This document shows, in pieces, positions 45,962 to 55,434 of a DNA stretch of 64,000 nucleotides. Under the pieces are notes generated by a model. It did not search any database. It saw only the letters and a list, made by a program, of their open reading frames with translations, and had not been told where the DNA came from. The translations under genes were made by a program, and so were the position numbers. Source of the stretch: Heliomarina baculiformis (GTDB lineage: Bacteria > Pseudomonadota > Alphaproteobacteria > Rhodobacterales > Rhodobacteraceae); assembly GCF_019966545.1 (NCBI RefSeq), contig NZ_JAIMIC010000014.1:1-64000 (forward strand). Reading direction: 5' to 3'. Position 1 is the stretch's first letter, and the number at the start of each line of letters is the position of its first letter.

Positions 45962-48316
45962 TTAGACTCGCACCTGAACACGCTCACGAACACGGTTGTA
46001 AATTCTGACCTCCGGTTGATGCTCAAGTTCCACGACAACAGCGAACCGCTGGTCAAAAACTTGGTCCACCGCCCAGTGTGACAGGCACCGCACGACGAGA
46101 TAGTATATCTCTCCATACTCATCCGTATCACGTTTGAAGGTTATGGATGCCGTCTGAAGCGTATTGTTTGCGCGCTCGTCCGACCCGGGTTGTAGCTTAC
46201 ACTGAAACCTCCCTGGCACAGCTGGCGCAGCCCCCTCCGAAGCCTTGTCTCTATCGCGGAAATGCTCAAAGAGCTGTGCCTCATCGATGCCGCGCAGTAG
46301 GCGGAAATCCATCTTGGTACCGAGATAGTCATTACGGGTACGGCGGACTGGCGGGTCGTATGCAAGGGAGACCCGGATCGTACGGTCACCGCCGGTTGCA
46401 AACTCAGGTGGGATGGGTAGGCGGTATACCGCAAATTGATCCATCTCCAAGGCGTCCTCGGCGTAGAGAACAACACGGTGATCATCCGAGTAGGCAGCGC
46501 GGCTGGGATCAACAACCCCATTGCCTCCGATCCTGACGCGTTCGACAGAGGTCATCGCGGCCAACCGTCGGTCAAAGGCATCGGGCGAGCGCGCCGCGCC
46601 CACGAGGAGCGCTCGCAAGAGGTTGGCAGACGCATCGGGCATGCGACGCAACAGGCGCGCGGCTTTGTGGATCAACAGCGGCGCCGCGAAGGATGTGCCC
46701 GCGGCGGCGGTGAGGAACTGTTCCGTGTAGCGATGATTTAGAGTGATCACCCCGGCTGCGGGCAGGCGCGGTGCGCCTGCCAAGCTGACCGAGGGCACAT
46801 CGAAGACCGCTGTGCCGCCGAGATCGACGAGGTCAGGCTTTCGAACGCCGCCTGCCCCAGGACCGACGCGTGTGAAGGGCGATGGTTCGCCCCATTCGTG
46901 CGTAATAGGTCGTACATTTACATCGTGTGTATGCCGATGGTCGAGGCCTGTCCCTCCCGCCACAGAGCCTACCGTAATGACGTTTGCGGCACCCGCAGGT
47001 TCGGCCAACCGGTTTTCAGGCTCGAGCAGGTAGGTCGGATATACTGTTACTAATTCCTCGGATGTGGCCGCCATGAAGGGTCTTGGCCGCCCCCGATTAC
47101 CAGCCGAGACGACAATTAATACGTCGAGTTCGCGAGCGAGCGCGTCGAGTGTGGCGGCCCAAGGGCCAACGCGACCCTGGGCAAGGTTCGCATTGGCATC
47201 GCCAAGAGATAGTACGAACAGCCTACAGCCCAGGTCCGCATGTAACGTGCGAATTGCAGTATCCATTACCCGTGGCACCGTGCGGCGTTCCGGGAATCGG
47301 CCGTCGTCGCCCACTACCTTAGCCACAGCCAGCCGTCCAACAGGCTCCAAGGAACCCGACGGAATCGCGTCGCGTAGGTCGCCGAAGAGCGCAGCTCCTG
47401 CTACAGATGTGCCGTGCCCCCAAACGTCAGCAACGCCCGTAATGCCCTCGCCGACGTGACGACCAACGACAAGCCCATTCAGAAGGGGATGGTCATTCAC
47501 GCCACTATCGAGGACGCCGATAACTGGCGTACCCTCCGGCGGTTCGAGGACAGGGGGCACTGCGCCCGCATCCATAGCCACCAGTGGCGGGGCTTCAAGA
47601 TCCGGCTGCGGGGGGAGGTCAAGTAAAGCGATCTCGGGCACGCCGAGAAGAGGTCTGAGCCCGCGCCCGGTCGCTTCCACGCGCATTACGGTGATGGAAG
47701 GTCCGATATAGTTGTCGTGAACGGCCCCGCCTTGGGCGATCAGGAAGCGCTCAATCTCCGCTACCTTCGCTTCGCGCTGCGCCCGCGTCCCGAACTCCCA
47801 GAGTTCGATGTCGACTATGTGCTGAGCATCATCTTGAAGGTCTTCCGCTTCGGTAAACCCGTCCGCCTTTATCTTCGGCCCGAGGCGATCCCGCGGGGAG
47901 AGCCCTCCAACACTATCAATTCGCCCTACGAGGCCAGCGTAGTTCGGATTTTTCTGATCCGGGTTGGCTGGCGGTTCGTCGAACTTGCTAAGGCGGTTGA
48001 TGAACTCAGTTAGGTCGCCTGTCGAAGAGAATAGCAGCACTGTGCGATCCGCATCGCTGGAGACCACCGCGAGGCCAAGCCTTTCCCAATCGCTTTCGGC
48101 GATGTGCCCATCAACGCGTACGCGAAGTAGTAGAGAAGGGTCGACGAAAGCGGCTGGCTTTGCAGCTTGTTGCTCCGCCACCGCAGTTCTGGTCTCCGTT
48201 TGGAGGGTGCCGCCATGACCGTCCCCCCGTCCGGGCGGGGCGCTACCGCCGCCAGTTTTACGGCGTGCGATCGGCACACGGGCACGGATCAGTTGCAGGT
48301 GGTCGAGCTGGGCCAT
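45962..48316 (-). CDS. ietS: Subtilisin-like serine protease of an IetAS system
   Basis: 784 residues from the ATG at 48316 (MAQLDHLQLIRARVP) after GGGATGCGGAG; a GTG at 48349 would overlap the ATPase. An N-terminal domain of about 260 residues lacks a signal peptide, so the protein is cytoplasmic. The S8 catalytic domain has D270 in GVLDSGVND, H301 in GHGTSVAG, Asn in SAGNRG and S542 in GTSFAAP. A C-terminal domain of about 200 residues follows. With the ATPase just upstream (11-base gap) it matches IetS, the toxin-like protease of the Agrobacterium plasmid ietAS module, also reported as anti-phage. Confidence 0.82.
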   Translation of the reverse strand: MAQLDHLQLIRARVPIARRKTGGGSAPPGRGDGHGGTLQTETRTAVAEQQAAKPAAFVDPSLLLRVRVDGHIAESDWERLGLAVVSSDADRTVLLFSSTGDLTEFINRLSKFDEPPANPDQKNPNYAGLVGRIDSVGGLSPRDRLGPKIKADGFTEAEDLQDDAQHIVDIELWEFGTRAQREAKVAEIERFLIAQGGAVHDNYIGPSITVMRVEATGRGLRPLLGVPEIALLDLPPQPDLEAPPLVAMDAGAVPPVLEPPEGTPVIGVLDSGVNDHPLLNGLVVGRHVGEGITGVADVWGHGTSVAGAALFGDLRDAIPSGSLEPVGRLAVAKVVGDDGRFPERRTVPRVMDTAIRTLHADLGCRLFVLSLGDANANLAQGRVGPWAATLDALARELDVLIVVSAGNRGRPRPFMAATSEELVTVYPTYLLEPENRLAEPAGAANVITVGSVAGGTGLDHRHTHDVNVRPITHEWGEPSPFTRVGPGAGGVRKPDLVDLGGTAVFDVPSVSLAGAPRLPAAGVITLNHRYTEQFLTAAAGTSFAAPLLIHKAARLLRRMPDASANLLRALLVGAARSPDAFDRRLAAMTSVERVRIGGNGVVDPSRAAYSDDHRVVLYAEDALEMDQFAVYRLPIPPEFATGGDRTIRVSLAYDPPVRRTRNDYLGTKMDFRLLRGIDEAQLFEHFRDRDKASEGAAPAVPGRFQCKLQPGSDERANNTLQTASITFKRDTDEYGEIYYLVVRCLSHWAVDQVFDQRFAVVVELEHQPEVRIYNRVRERVQVRV

Positions 48317-48326
48317 CTCCGCATCC

Positions 48327-49325
48327 CTACACGGAAGTGGCGCTCGCACTGCCTAGGCAATTCCTTGCGCGTCGGCGCTCGGAATTGCGAAGGGCCGAGC
48401 GCAAGTGGCCGTCTGTCAGGCCCGTGTTGCCATCAAGTATCGACAGCTTAATCGCTTGTTGGGTAATTCGAGCCAGCTCCGCGTAGGAACTACCCGCCAG
48501 GCGGTCGACATAGGAAGCCGGTTCGATGGATGTTGCCACGTTGCGGAACGCATGGCGCAGATATGCTTCGATCATCCGCGCGTCGGGTAGGTCGAACCAG
48601 ACTACCTCATCGAACCTTCGCCAAATCGCTTGATCAAGCTGGCCCGCAAGGTTCGTCGCCGCGATGAGAAATCCACCGGGTTCGATCTGCTCAATGAACA
48701 TCAGAAGACTGTTAACCACACGGCGCAACTCGCCGGTCTCGGACGCCTCTTCCCGCGAGCGCGCCAGTGCGTCAAACTCATCGAAAAAGAGGACACACGG
48801 TTGGCGCCGTGCGAATTCGAAGGTCTTGCGGATGTTGGTGGCGGTCTCACCTAGGTATGACGACACGAGGCTGTCGAGACGCACATGAAAGAAGGGTAGT
48901 CCCAACTCACCGGCGAACACCTCTGCGCACATGGTCTTGCCCGTGCCAGGCGGGCCGCAGAAAAGAAGCTTAGAGCGCACTTCGAGCCCATGGCGGCGAA
49001 GCCGGTCGGCCTGCCGGAATTCGCGGATGATACCGGCGAAAAGTTCAGTATTTTCCAGCGACAGGTGAAGCTCAGAAGGTGTGCGCTGTGGCTCCACTCG
49101 TTGGATGAAATCGCGGGCTTCGTCGGGGAAGGGCAGGAGTTTATTCGTAGGAGCCTTTTGGCTCGCACCTTCACCGAGGCGTTCGAGAGACTTGCGCAAG
49201 GAGCCCGCGAGCACTCGATTGCCTTTGCGCTCCTCTTCACCGATGATCTGCTCGACTACGGTGCGGAATTTGTCATCCCGACCGTAGCTCGTTAGGAGCT
49301 TTTTCATCAGTTCGCCACGTGCCAT
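48327..49325 (-). CDS. ietA: AAA+ ATPase of an IetAS system
   Basis: 332 residues from an ATG after GGGAG. The AAA+ core has Walker A GPPGTGKT (124-131), pore-type DSLVSSYLGETATNIRK, Walker B CVLFFDEFDAL (177-187), sensor 1 IAATN (221-225) and the arginine-finger region WRRFDE. The N-terminal 110 residues are helical. It resembles the spastin/ClpX-like ATPases paired with subtilases. In the Agrobacterium ietAS operon this gene is the antitoxin/controller. It is translated just before the protease gene, fitting the two-gene system. No immunity or mobile genes lie adjacent. Confidence 0.82.
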   Translation of the reverse strand: MARGELMKKLLTSYGRDDKFRTVVEQIIGEEERKGNRVLAGSLRKSLERLGEGASQKAPTNKLLPFPDEARDFIQRVEPQRTPSELHLSLENTELFAGIIREFRQADRLRRHGLEVRSKLLFCGPPGTGKTMCAEVFAGELGLPFFHVRLDSLVSSYLGETATNIRKTFEFARRQPCVLFFDEFDALARSREEASETGELRRVVNSLLMFIEQIEPGGFLIAATNLAGQLDQAIWRRFDEVVWFDLPDARMIEAYLRHAFRNVATSIEPASYVDRLAGSSYAELARITQQAIKLSILDGNTGLTDGHLRSALRNSERRRARNCLGSASATSV

Positions 49326-49983
49326 TTCGTCTCCCTCGTCTCTCCTTCCCTACATGCCCGGGAAGGGACTTGACAACTATATTTCAGATTGCGCAGGCCT
49401 CGTGCAAGACTGAGTGATACAAATGCATGCCGACACGGTGCTTGAGGTCCCCCAAGACAATCCACGTTGATAGACGCATGCAGGGAAATAGCCTTGCCGA
49501 AACAGGTCGCTGTCGTCAAGTACGAGTACCCGGGCGCGGGCTGGCGAACTGGTTGATCGCTGCAACAGCATCTATACTAGGTTTCAGAGCTCCGAAGCGA
49601 CCGGGGTGTCGATCCAAATCGAACTCCTGCTGCACTCGCACCTATGAGGTCGAAGCCGACTGACGCGCACCATGCCATATTTCAAGAATGGGGCATGATG
49701 CCGTCATGCAGTGTTACTGAACCACCTAGCGCGGTCAGTTCTGAATGGCGGCTTACATCATTGCCGATCAATCGGATTGTCTCCGCAGCGAACGTCAGCT
49801 CCCCGCCCTTCTGGCAAGACCCCTCGCAATCGCGGCACACATCGAGCCTTTGCAGCGAAAGCCCGATTCGTCCGCATAGCCGACCTTCGCGAGCCTGGAC
49901 ACGGGTGGACTCTGTGTTTCGAGCGGCGAACGTCAGCTTGTAGTCCATGTTGCAAAATGCTGCAACGCGGCTAAGCTGGTCTG
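49326..49983. repeat. Gap with dispersed-repeat copies upstream of ietA
   Basis: 658 bases without a supported gene. The 13-mer GCGAACGTCAGCT occurs at 49788-49800 and 49926-49938. A block TTCGTCCGCATAGCCGACC leading to TTCGCGAGCCT (about 49867-49896) repeats sequences at 44.8-45.0 kb. No coding sense. Confidence 0.65.
49344..49366. promoter_or_regulatory. Hairpin upstream of ietA
   Basis: CCTTCCC (49344-49350) and GGGAAGG (49360-49366), loop 9 bases, lie 19-41 bases before the ietA start on the minus strand. It could be an operator or a leader RNA hairpin. A TTGCAC at about 49390 is a poor promoter match. Confidence 0.4.
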
Positions 49984-50470
49984 ATGATTAGCGTGGCAAA
50001 CAATAACATCCTCATTCTGGCTCCTTTGGACACACTTGACTATTTTGACAGCCAAACCGTGAGCTTGTTGCGCGAAATCTCGCCTTTGCAGGCGTGGAAT
50101 CTGATCATGGAAGACCCGCAGCCTCTATTGAAACTGGCATTCAAAACTACGCGATATTGTTTCGAGAAGGTTTGGCGTGAAGTCCATTGGCGGGTTCTCC
50201 GGCACTTCAAAAGATACTGTCCGCGCAGGAGACTATCTGGACTTCTTCTTGGTCGAACACAGCGACGACAAGACGTTGGTTCTAACGGAACGAGATCGGC
50301 ATCTTGATGTGATGACCTGCGTGTCGGCACAAGGGAACGAGATCTCCATCACGTCCTCGGTGACCGTGCATAACTTGTTTGGCACGGCGTACATGATACC
50401 CGTGGGAATAGCTCACAAGTTCATTGTTAGAAATATGCTGCGTCGACTTCAAAGGAAGCTTACTGCGTAA
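49984..50470 (+). pseudogene. DUF2867-family gene with frameshift
   Basis: The first frame (MISVANNNILILAP, FDSQTVSLLREISP) reads until about 50165. The family match then continues in another frame from about 50165: FGVKSIGGFSGTSKDTVRAG, DRHLDVMTCVSAQ, TVHNLFGTAYMIPVG and HKFIVRNMLRRLQRKL, the DUF2867 C-terminal half, ending at 50470. One indel between 50150 and 50175 would join them. DUF2867 function is unknown. It is probably a decayed gene, or an assembly error. Confidence 0.75.
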
Positions 50471-50603
50471 GTTTCAAAGCCCACTTCGTTCCGCATAGCC
50501 GACCAACACGGTATGCGGACACCTCCAAAAACAAGCCCCCCTGCCGGGGACAGGAGGTCTCACTGGTTAACAAGGAAGAGTACCGCCCTTGCGGGCGGAG
50601 GGA

Positions 50604-50843
50604 TCAGGCGCGGCCGTTCAGGCGGGTCTCGCCCTCATAGGCAGCCTGGTAGGCGATGGCGCGCAGGTTGTTGCGCGAGATCCCCAGATCGCCAAGATCG
50701 CGCGCGCTGAGGCTGTGCAGCTCGTTCAGCGTCCGCTTGTAAATGGCGCGACGCGCCTGAGCGACTTTGAACGTGTCGACGAGCGCCCGGAAACGGTCAG
50801 CAAAGGACGGGGCGGCGATGGCGGTGCGGGTAATGGTGGTCAT
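50604..50843 (-). CDS. DUF1127 small protein
   Basis: 79 residues. After a basic N-terminal region comes the DUF1127 motif RTLNELHSLSARDLGDLGISRNNLRAIAY (abbreviated, residues about 42-70). DUF1127 proteins are small Arg-rich regulators; some bind RNA in Rhodobacter and Agrobacterium. It lies between the accessory segment and the second DUF1127 gene. Confidence 0.9.
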   Translation of the reverse strand: MTTITRTAIAAPSFADRFRALVDTFKVAQARRAIYKRTLNELHSLSARDLGDLGISRNNLRAIAYQAAYEGETRLNGRA

Positions 50844-51119
50844 GATCTTGTTCCTGTCTGTCTGGGCACCGGCGTCTTACCTGTCGCACCGGGCCGTCGA
50901 TAAATTCTGCGATGCAGCATAGGCTGCGGTGGGCGCGCTAACAATTTCCGTTTCGGTCTGGCCGCTATGCGCGTCCTGCATGAATGGGTCAGCGATACTG
51001 TCTGATTTTGGGAGGGAGATGCCCCTGCCCCCTTGAGGGAGGAGATTAGGAGCGAGGACATTCCCGAAGCACCGGCATTCCAGGGAGGGAGGAGTTGGAA
51101 GCCGGGCAATTTGGATGGA

Positions 51120-51335
51120 TCAGGCGCCGTAGACGTGCTTGCGCACGATGTCGGCGATATCGCCGCGGCGTATGTTTATATCTTTCAGATCGCGATCGCT
51201 CATCGCCATGAGCTGGGCGCAGGTGGCGTCATACTCGCGACGCAGCGCGCGGTCAGCACGGAAGTTTTCGATGGTGCCGCGCAGGCGGGCGATGATGGGA
51301 AAGGTGATCGTGTTGGCGGTCAGTGCGTGTGCCAT
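51120..51335 (-). CDS. DUF1127 small protein
   Basis: 71 residues: MAHALTANTITFPIIARLRG, then LRREYDATCAQLMAMSDRDLKD and INIRRGDIADIVRKH, the DUF1127 pattern. It differs from the copy at 50604-50843, so the two are not a recent duplication. It is next to the end of the rpmD transcript. Confidence 0.9.
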   Translation of the reverse strand: MAHALTANTITFPIIARLRGTIENFRADRALRREYDATCAQLMAMSDRDLKDINIRRGDIADIVRKHVYGA

Positions 51336-51520
51336 GTGTCTTTGTCCTTGTCCTTGTCTCTAGCCGGGACGGTTTTCCGCGGCTCTTGTCAGCTTTGGTT
51401 CCTTGTCTTGACCGTGAGATAAGGAGATTTGGTTGCGCTAACAACTGACAGAAGCGAAGGCCCGTTATGCACCTGCAGCATGGTTCATGCCCCCTGCCCC
51501 GCGGCCCCCACCTGACAACG

Positions 51521-51550
51521 AAAAACGCCCCCGGAGATTTCCGGGGGCGT
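51521..51550 (-). terminator. Terminator after rpmD
   Basis: ACGCCCCCGG (51525-51534) pairs with CCGGGGGCGT (51541-51550). On the minus strand it is followed by TTTTTCG. It ends the rpmC...rpmD transcript, so the accessory segment and rplO are not normally read from it. Confidence 0.9.
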
Positions 51551-51577
51551 TTAGATACTTACACGGAGCGAAAAGGC

Positions 51578-51775
51578 TTAGTCGCGCTCTTCGATGATTT
51601 CGACCATGTGCGGGATCGAGTTCACCATGCCGCGCACGGCAGGGGTGTCTTCGAGTTCGCGGGTCTTGTGCATCTTGTTCAGGCCCAGCCCGATCAGCGT
51701 CTGGCGCTGCTTGGCGGGACGGCGGATCGGCGAACCGATCTGTTTTACGACGATGGTCTTAGCCATGTTTCTCAA
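51578..51775 (-). CDS. rpmD: 50S ribosomal protein L30
   Basis: 65 residues: [40 protein letters not shown] and [11 protein letters not shown]. Normally followed by rplO; here it ends at a terminator and rplO is 20 kb away. It overlaps the rpsE stop by 4 bases. Confidence 0.97.
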   Translation of the reverse strand: MRNMAKTIVVKQIGSPIRRPAKQRQTLIGLGLNKMHKTRELEDTPAVRGMVNSIPHMVEIIEERD

Positions 51776-52353
51776 GCCTCCTCAGCGACCTGTGCCGACG
51801 CCTGCGGCGCGTCATCACGCTTGGGCAGGATGTCGGACACTTTCTTCCCACGACGCTGCGCAACCGAGCGCGGGCTCGCTTCTTTCTGCAGACCGTCCAT
51901 GGTGGCGCGGATCATGTTATAGGGGTTCTGCGAACCGATCGACTTGGACACAACGTCCTTGACGCCCAGCATCTCGAACACGGCACGCATCGGACCACCG
52001 GCGATGATACCGGTACCTTCCGGTGCGGTGCGCATGACGACCTTACCGGCGCCATGACGGCCTTCCATGTCGTGGTGCAGGGTGCGGCCTTCGCGCAGCT
52101 GCACGCGGATCATCTGGCGCTTGGCCTGCTCGGTTGCCTTGCGAATGGCCTCGGGGACCTCTTTCGCCTTGCCTTTGCCAAAGCCGACACGGCCTTTCTG
52201 ATCGCCTACAACGACGAGTGCGGCGAAGCCAAAGCGCTTACCACCCTTGACGGTCTTGGACACGCGGTTGATCGCGACGAGGCGGTCCGCGAATTCAGGG
52301 GCTTCCTCACGCTGGTTGCGGCGGTTACCGCCACGGTTGTCATCTCTTGCCAT
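51772..52353 (-). CDS. rpsE: 30S ribosomal protein S5
   Basis: 193 residues from the ATG at 52353 ([13 protein letters not shown]). [23 protein letters not shown] (abbreviated) and [23 protein letters not shown] are the S5 core, the fidelity-related RNA-binding domain. An extra upstream start at 52401 lacks a ribosome site. Confidence 0.97.
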   Translation of the reverse strand: MARDDNRGGNRRNQREEAPEFADRLVAINRVSKTVKGGKRFGFAALVVVGDQKGRVGFGKGKAKEVPEAIRKATEQAKRQMIRVQLREGRTLHHDMEGRHGAGKVVMRTAPEGTGIIAGGPMRAVFEMLGVKDVVSKSIGSQNPYNMIRATMDGLQKEASPRSVAQRRGKKVSDILPKRDDAPQASAQVAEEA

Positions 52354-52472
52354 AAGGCTTCCTTTCATTCGGCCCGCTGCCTGCGCGCCATATGCATTCA
52401 ATCCTGGTGAGATTGGGGCGCCATGCGCCCCTCTCCCGGATCATCGAGACGGCCCCGAAGGACCGTCTGCAC

Positions 52473-52832
52473 TTAGATCTTCAGCCCGCCTTCACGCGCA
52501 GCGTCGGCCAGAGCCTTCACCTTGCCATGAAAGAGGAAACCGCCACGGTCGAAATAGGCTTCTTCCACGCCCGCCTTTTTGGCGCGCTCGGCGATTGCAG
52601 AACCGACCTTGGCGGCCGCTTCCACGTTGTTCTTGCCCACAACGCCCAGATCTTTTTCCAACGTGGATGCCGACGCGAGCGTGACACCTTTCACATCGTC
52701 GATCAGCTGGACGCTGATGTTCTTGCTCGAACGGTGAACAGAAAGACGAAGACGTCCTGCGTTCACTTTGCGAAGCTTGTTCCGGACGCGCAGGCGGCGC
52801 TTCAGAAACAGTTGTCTTTTGCTGTTTGCCAT
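52473..52832 (-). CDS. rplR: 50S ribosomal protein L18
   Basis: 119 residues: [28 protein letters not shown], the 5S rRNA-binding L18 core (abbreviated here), ending [19 protein letters not shown]. It lies 11 bases after rplF; a 119-base gap precedes rpsE. Confidence 0.97.
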   Translation of the reverse strand: MANSKRQLFLKRRLRVRNKLRKVNAGRLRLSVHRSSKNISVQLIDDVKGVTLASASTLEKDLGVVGKNNVEAAAKVGSAIAERAKKAGVEEAYFDRGGFLFHGKVKALADAAREGGLKI

Positions 52833-52843
52833 CTGACTGGTCC

Positions 52844-53377
52844 TTACTTCTTCTTGCCTTCCTTGCGGAAGATATACTCGTCCTTGTACTTGATCCCTTT
52901 GCCCTTGTAGGGCTCGGGAGCACGCCAGGCGCGGATATTCGCTGCGACCTGACCAACGAGCTGCTCATCGATACCTTCGACCACGATCTCGGTCTGCTTG
53001 GGCGCGGTCACGGTCACGCCATCGGGCGCCGTGAAGTCCACGTCATGCGACAGGCCGAGGTTCAGCTTGAGGGTATTTCCCTGCATCTGGGCACGATAAC
53101 CAACACCGTTGATTTCAAGCTCGCGCTTGAAGCCGTTGGTGACGCCGGTCACCAGGTTGGCGATCATCGTGCGGGACATGCCCCACTGCTGACGCGCGCG
53201 CTTGGATTTGCCGCGCGGAGTCACGGTGATGACGTTATCTTCGACCGAAATCGCGATATCGTCGGTTGCCTTGAAGGTCCGGGCGCCCTTGGGGCCTTTC
53301 ACTTCGACGGTCTGGCCCGAAACAGAAGCAGTTACGCCGCTGGGGAGCTCGACCGGTTTTTTACCAATACGAGACAT
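52844..53377 (-). CDS. rplF: 50S ribosomal protein L6
   Basis: 177 residues: [27 protein letters not shown], and the repeat [18 protein letters not shown] near the end. It binds near the sarcin-ricin loop and factor-binding site. Confidence 0.98.
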   Translation of the reverse strand: MSRIGKKPVELPSGVTASVSGQTVEVKGPKGARTFKATDDIAISVEDNVITVTPRGKSKRARQQWGMSRTMIANLVTGVTNGFKRELEINGVGYRAQMQGNTLKLNLGLSHDVDFTAPDGVTVTAPKQTEIVVEGIDEQLVGQVAANIRAWRAPEPYKGKGIKYKDEYIFRKEGKKK

Positions 53378-53387
53378 TCAGACCTCC

Positions 53388-53780
53388 TTAGAATACGGTG
53401 CAGAGCACTTCGCCGCCAACATTGGCTTCGCGTGCGGCTGCATCCGACATCACACCTTTGGGTGTGGAGACAATCGACACACCAAGGCCCTGACGAACCT
53501 GCGGGATGTCCTTGACGCCCATGTAAACGCGGCGGCCGGGGGTCGAAACCCGCTTGAGCTCGCGAATGACAGGGATGCCTTCGTAATACTTGAGGCTGAT
53601 TTCCAGCGCCGGATGACCGTCTTTGCCGGTCGTCTCTTCGTAGCCGCGGATGTAGCCTTCGTCTTTCAGCACGTCCAGAACCCAGGCGCGCAGTTTGGAC
53701 GCCGGTGTCATAACCGTCGACTTGCCGCGAAGCTGCGAGTTCCGGATACGGGTGAGCATATCTGCGATAGGATCGTTCAT
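53388..53780 (-). CDS. rpsH: 30S ribosomal protein S8
   Basis: 130 residues: [39 protein letters not shown] and [18 protein letters not shown]. It is an early 16S-binding protein and in enteric bacteria the translational repressor of spc. Confidence 0.98.
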   Translation of the reverse strand: MNDPIADMLTRIRNSQLRGKSTVMTPASKLRAWVLDVLKDEGYIRGYEETTGKDGHPALEISLKYYEGIPVIRELKRVSTPGRRVYMGVKDIPQVRQGLGVSIVSTPKGVMSDAAAREANVGGEVLCTVF

Positions 53781-53793
53781 CTTATGCCCTCCC

Positions 53794-54099
53794 TTACCAG
53801 CTCGATTTCACGAGGCCGGGGATCTGCCCCGACGAACCGAGGTCGCGAAGCGCGATACGGCTGATTTTCAGTTTGCGATAGTAGGCGTGCGGACGGCCGG
53901 TGAGCTGGCAGCGGTTGTGCAGACGCACAGCAGAGCTGTTGCGCGGCAGTTTCGCCAGCTTGAGGGACGCGCGGAAACGCTCTTCCATCGGTTTGCTTTC
54001 GTCGTTCACGATCGCTTTCAGCTCGGCGCGCTTGGCGGCATATTTCTCCACCAGGCGTTCGCGCTTCTTTTCGCGTTCGATCATTGCTTTCTTAGCCAT
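53794..54099 (-). CDS. rpsN: 30S ribosomal protein S14
   Basis: 101 residues, the zinc-free long form: [39 protein letters not shown], ending IPGLVKSSW. No CxxC zinc motif, as usual for proteobacteria. Confidence 0.98.
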   Translation of the reverse strand: MAKKAMIEREKKRERLVEKYAAKRAELKAIVNDESKPMEERFRASLKLAKLPRNSSAVRLHNRCQLTGRPHAYYRKLKISRIALRDLGSSGQIPGLVKSSW

Positions 54100-54117
54100 G
54101 TCTAATCCTTCCCGCGC

Positions 54118-54681
54118 TTACGAATTGAAGGGCATGTTGAAATGCTTCAACAGCGCCTTTGCTTCGGCGTCGGTCTTTGCCGTGGTGGTGATGATGACGT
54201 CCATGCCCCAGACTTCGTCGACCTTGTCGAAGTTGATTTCGGGGAAGACGATATGTTCCTTGATGCCCATGGCATAGTTGCCGCGACCATCGAAGCTCTT
54301 GCCCGAAACGCCGCGGAAGTCGCGGATACGGGGCATTGCAACGGTGATCAGGCGATCGAGGAATTCGTACATCCGGTCACCACGGAGGGTCACCTTGGTG
54401 CCAAGCGGCATATCTTCACGGACGCGGAAACCGGCGATCGATTTCTTTGCCTTGGTGACGACGGCCTGCTGACCGGCGATCGCGGTCAGATCTTCCTGAG
54501 CCGATTTCACCTTTTTGGTGTCGCGAACAGCTTCGGCGCCAGCGCCGATGTTCAGGACGATCTTGTCCAGGCGCGGGATCATCATGTCGTTCGAGTAACC
54601 GAACTCTTCCTTCATCGCCGCCTTGATGGTGTCGTTGAAGACCGTACGCAGACGCGGGGTGTAGTTTTCAGAATCAAGCAT
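54118..54681 (-). CDS. rplE: 50S ribosomal protein L5
   Basis: 187 residues: [54 protein letters not shown]. It binds 5S rRNA and contacts S13. It overlaps rplX by 8 bases. Confidence 0.98.
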   Translation of the reverse strand: MLDSENYTPRLRTVFNDTIKAAMKEEFGYSNDMMIPRLDKIVLNIGAGAEAVRDTKKVKSAQEDLTAIAGQQAVVTKAKKSIAGFRVREDMPLGTKVTLRGDRMYEFLDRLITVAMPRIRDFRGVSGKSFDGRGNYAMGIKEHIVFPEINFDKVDEVWGMDVIITTTAKTDAEAKALLKHFNMPFNS

Positions 54682-54985
54682 CGATCACGTCCCCCGTGGT
54701 TTTGGCAAAGCGCACTTTCTTGTCGCCTTCGATCTTGAAGCCAACGCGGGTCGGCTTGCCGTTTGCGTCAACGAGCGACAGGTTCGAGAGCTGGATCGGC
54801 ATCGCCTTGGGGATGCGACCGCCCTGGCTGGTCTGGCTTTGACGGGTGGCGCGGATGGCAACGTTGATGCCTTCCACAACGGCTTTGCCGGCTTTGGGGT
54901 CGACGGACTGGATAGTGCCCTTCTTGCCCTTGTCCTTGCCAGCAAGCACGATGACTTCGTCACCTTTTTTCAGTTTAGCGGCCAT
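54674..54985 (-). CDS. rplX: 50S ribosomal protein L24
   Basis: 103 residues: [20 protein letters not shown], a KOW motif at [20 protein letters not shown]. It initiates assembly at the 5' end of 23S rRNA. Start overlaps the rplN stop by 1 base. Confidence 0.98.
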   Translation of the reverse strand: MAAKLKKGDEVIVLAGKDKGKKGTIQSVDPKAGKAVVEGINVAIRATRQSQTSQGGRIPKAMPIQLSNLSLVDANGKPTRVGFKIEGDKKVRFAKTTGDVIDA

Positions 54986-55353
54986 CAGAGCACCTCCGGC
55001 GCCAGCGAGATGATTTTCATGAAGTTCTTGGCGCGCAGCTCACGAACAACCGGCCCGAAGATACGGGTGCCGACGGGCTCGTTGTTATTGTTCAGAATAA
55101 CGGCGGCGTTGCGGTCAAAGCGGATGGCGGTGCCATCTTCGCGACGAACTTCCTTGGCGGTGCGAACGACGACGGCCTTACGGACATCGCCCTTTTTAAC
55201 ACGACCGCGCGGAATGGCTTCCTTTACGGATACTACGATGATGTCGCCGACACCCGCGTATTTCCGCTTGGACCCACCCAGGACCTTGATGCACTGAACT
55301 CGGCGTGCGCCGGAGTTGTCAGCAACATCCAGATTGGTCTGCATCTGGATCAT
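54985..55353 (-). CDS. rplN: 50S ribosomal protein L14
   Basis: 122 residues: [35 protein letters not shown], ending SLAPEVL. It binds 23S rRNA near L19 and the 30S interface. Confidence 0.98.
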   Translation of the reverse strand: MIQMQTNLDVADNSGARRVQCIKVLGGSKRKYAGVGDIIVVSVKEAIPRGRVKKGDVRKAVVVRTAKEVRREDGTAIRFDRNAAVILNNNNEPVGTRIFGPVVRELRAKNFMKIISLAPEVL

Positions 55354-55434
55354 ATGGTTTCTCCCGACCTTTGGGGACAGGCTCTCATTCGCTCTGCCCC
55401 AGGGTTTCGCTCAAACTGAAAAAATCCGGGAAGC

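Noticed and set aside
39601-50510. Possible CRISPR array from the recurring short motifs
   Set aside because: Copies are irregularly spaced, degenerate and in separate gaps; no regular spacer length and no cas genes.
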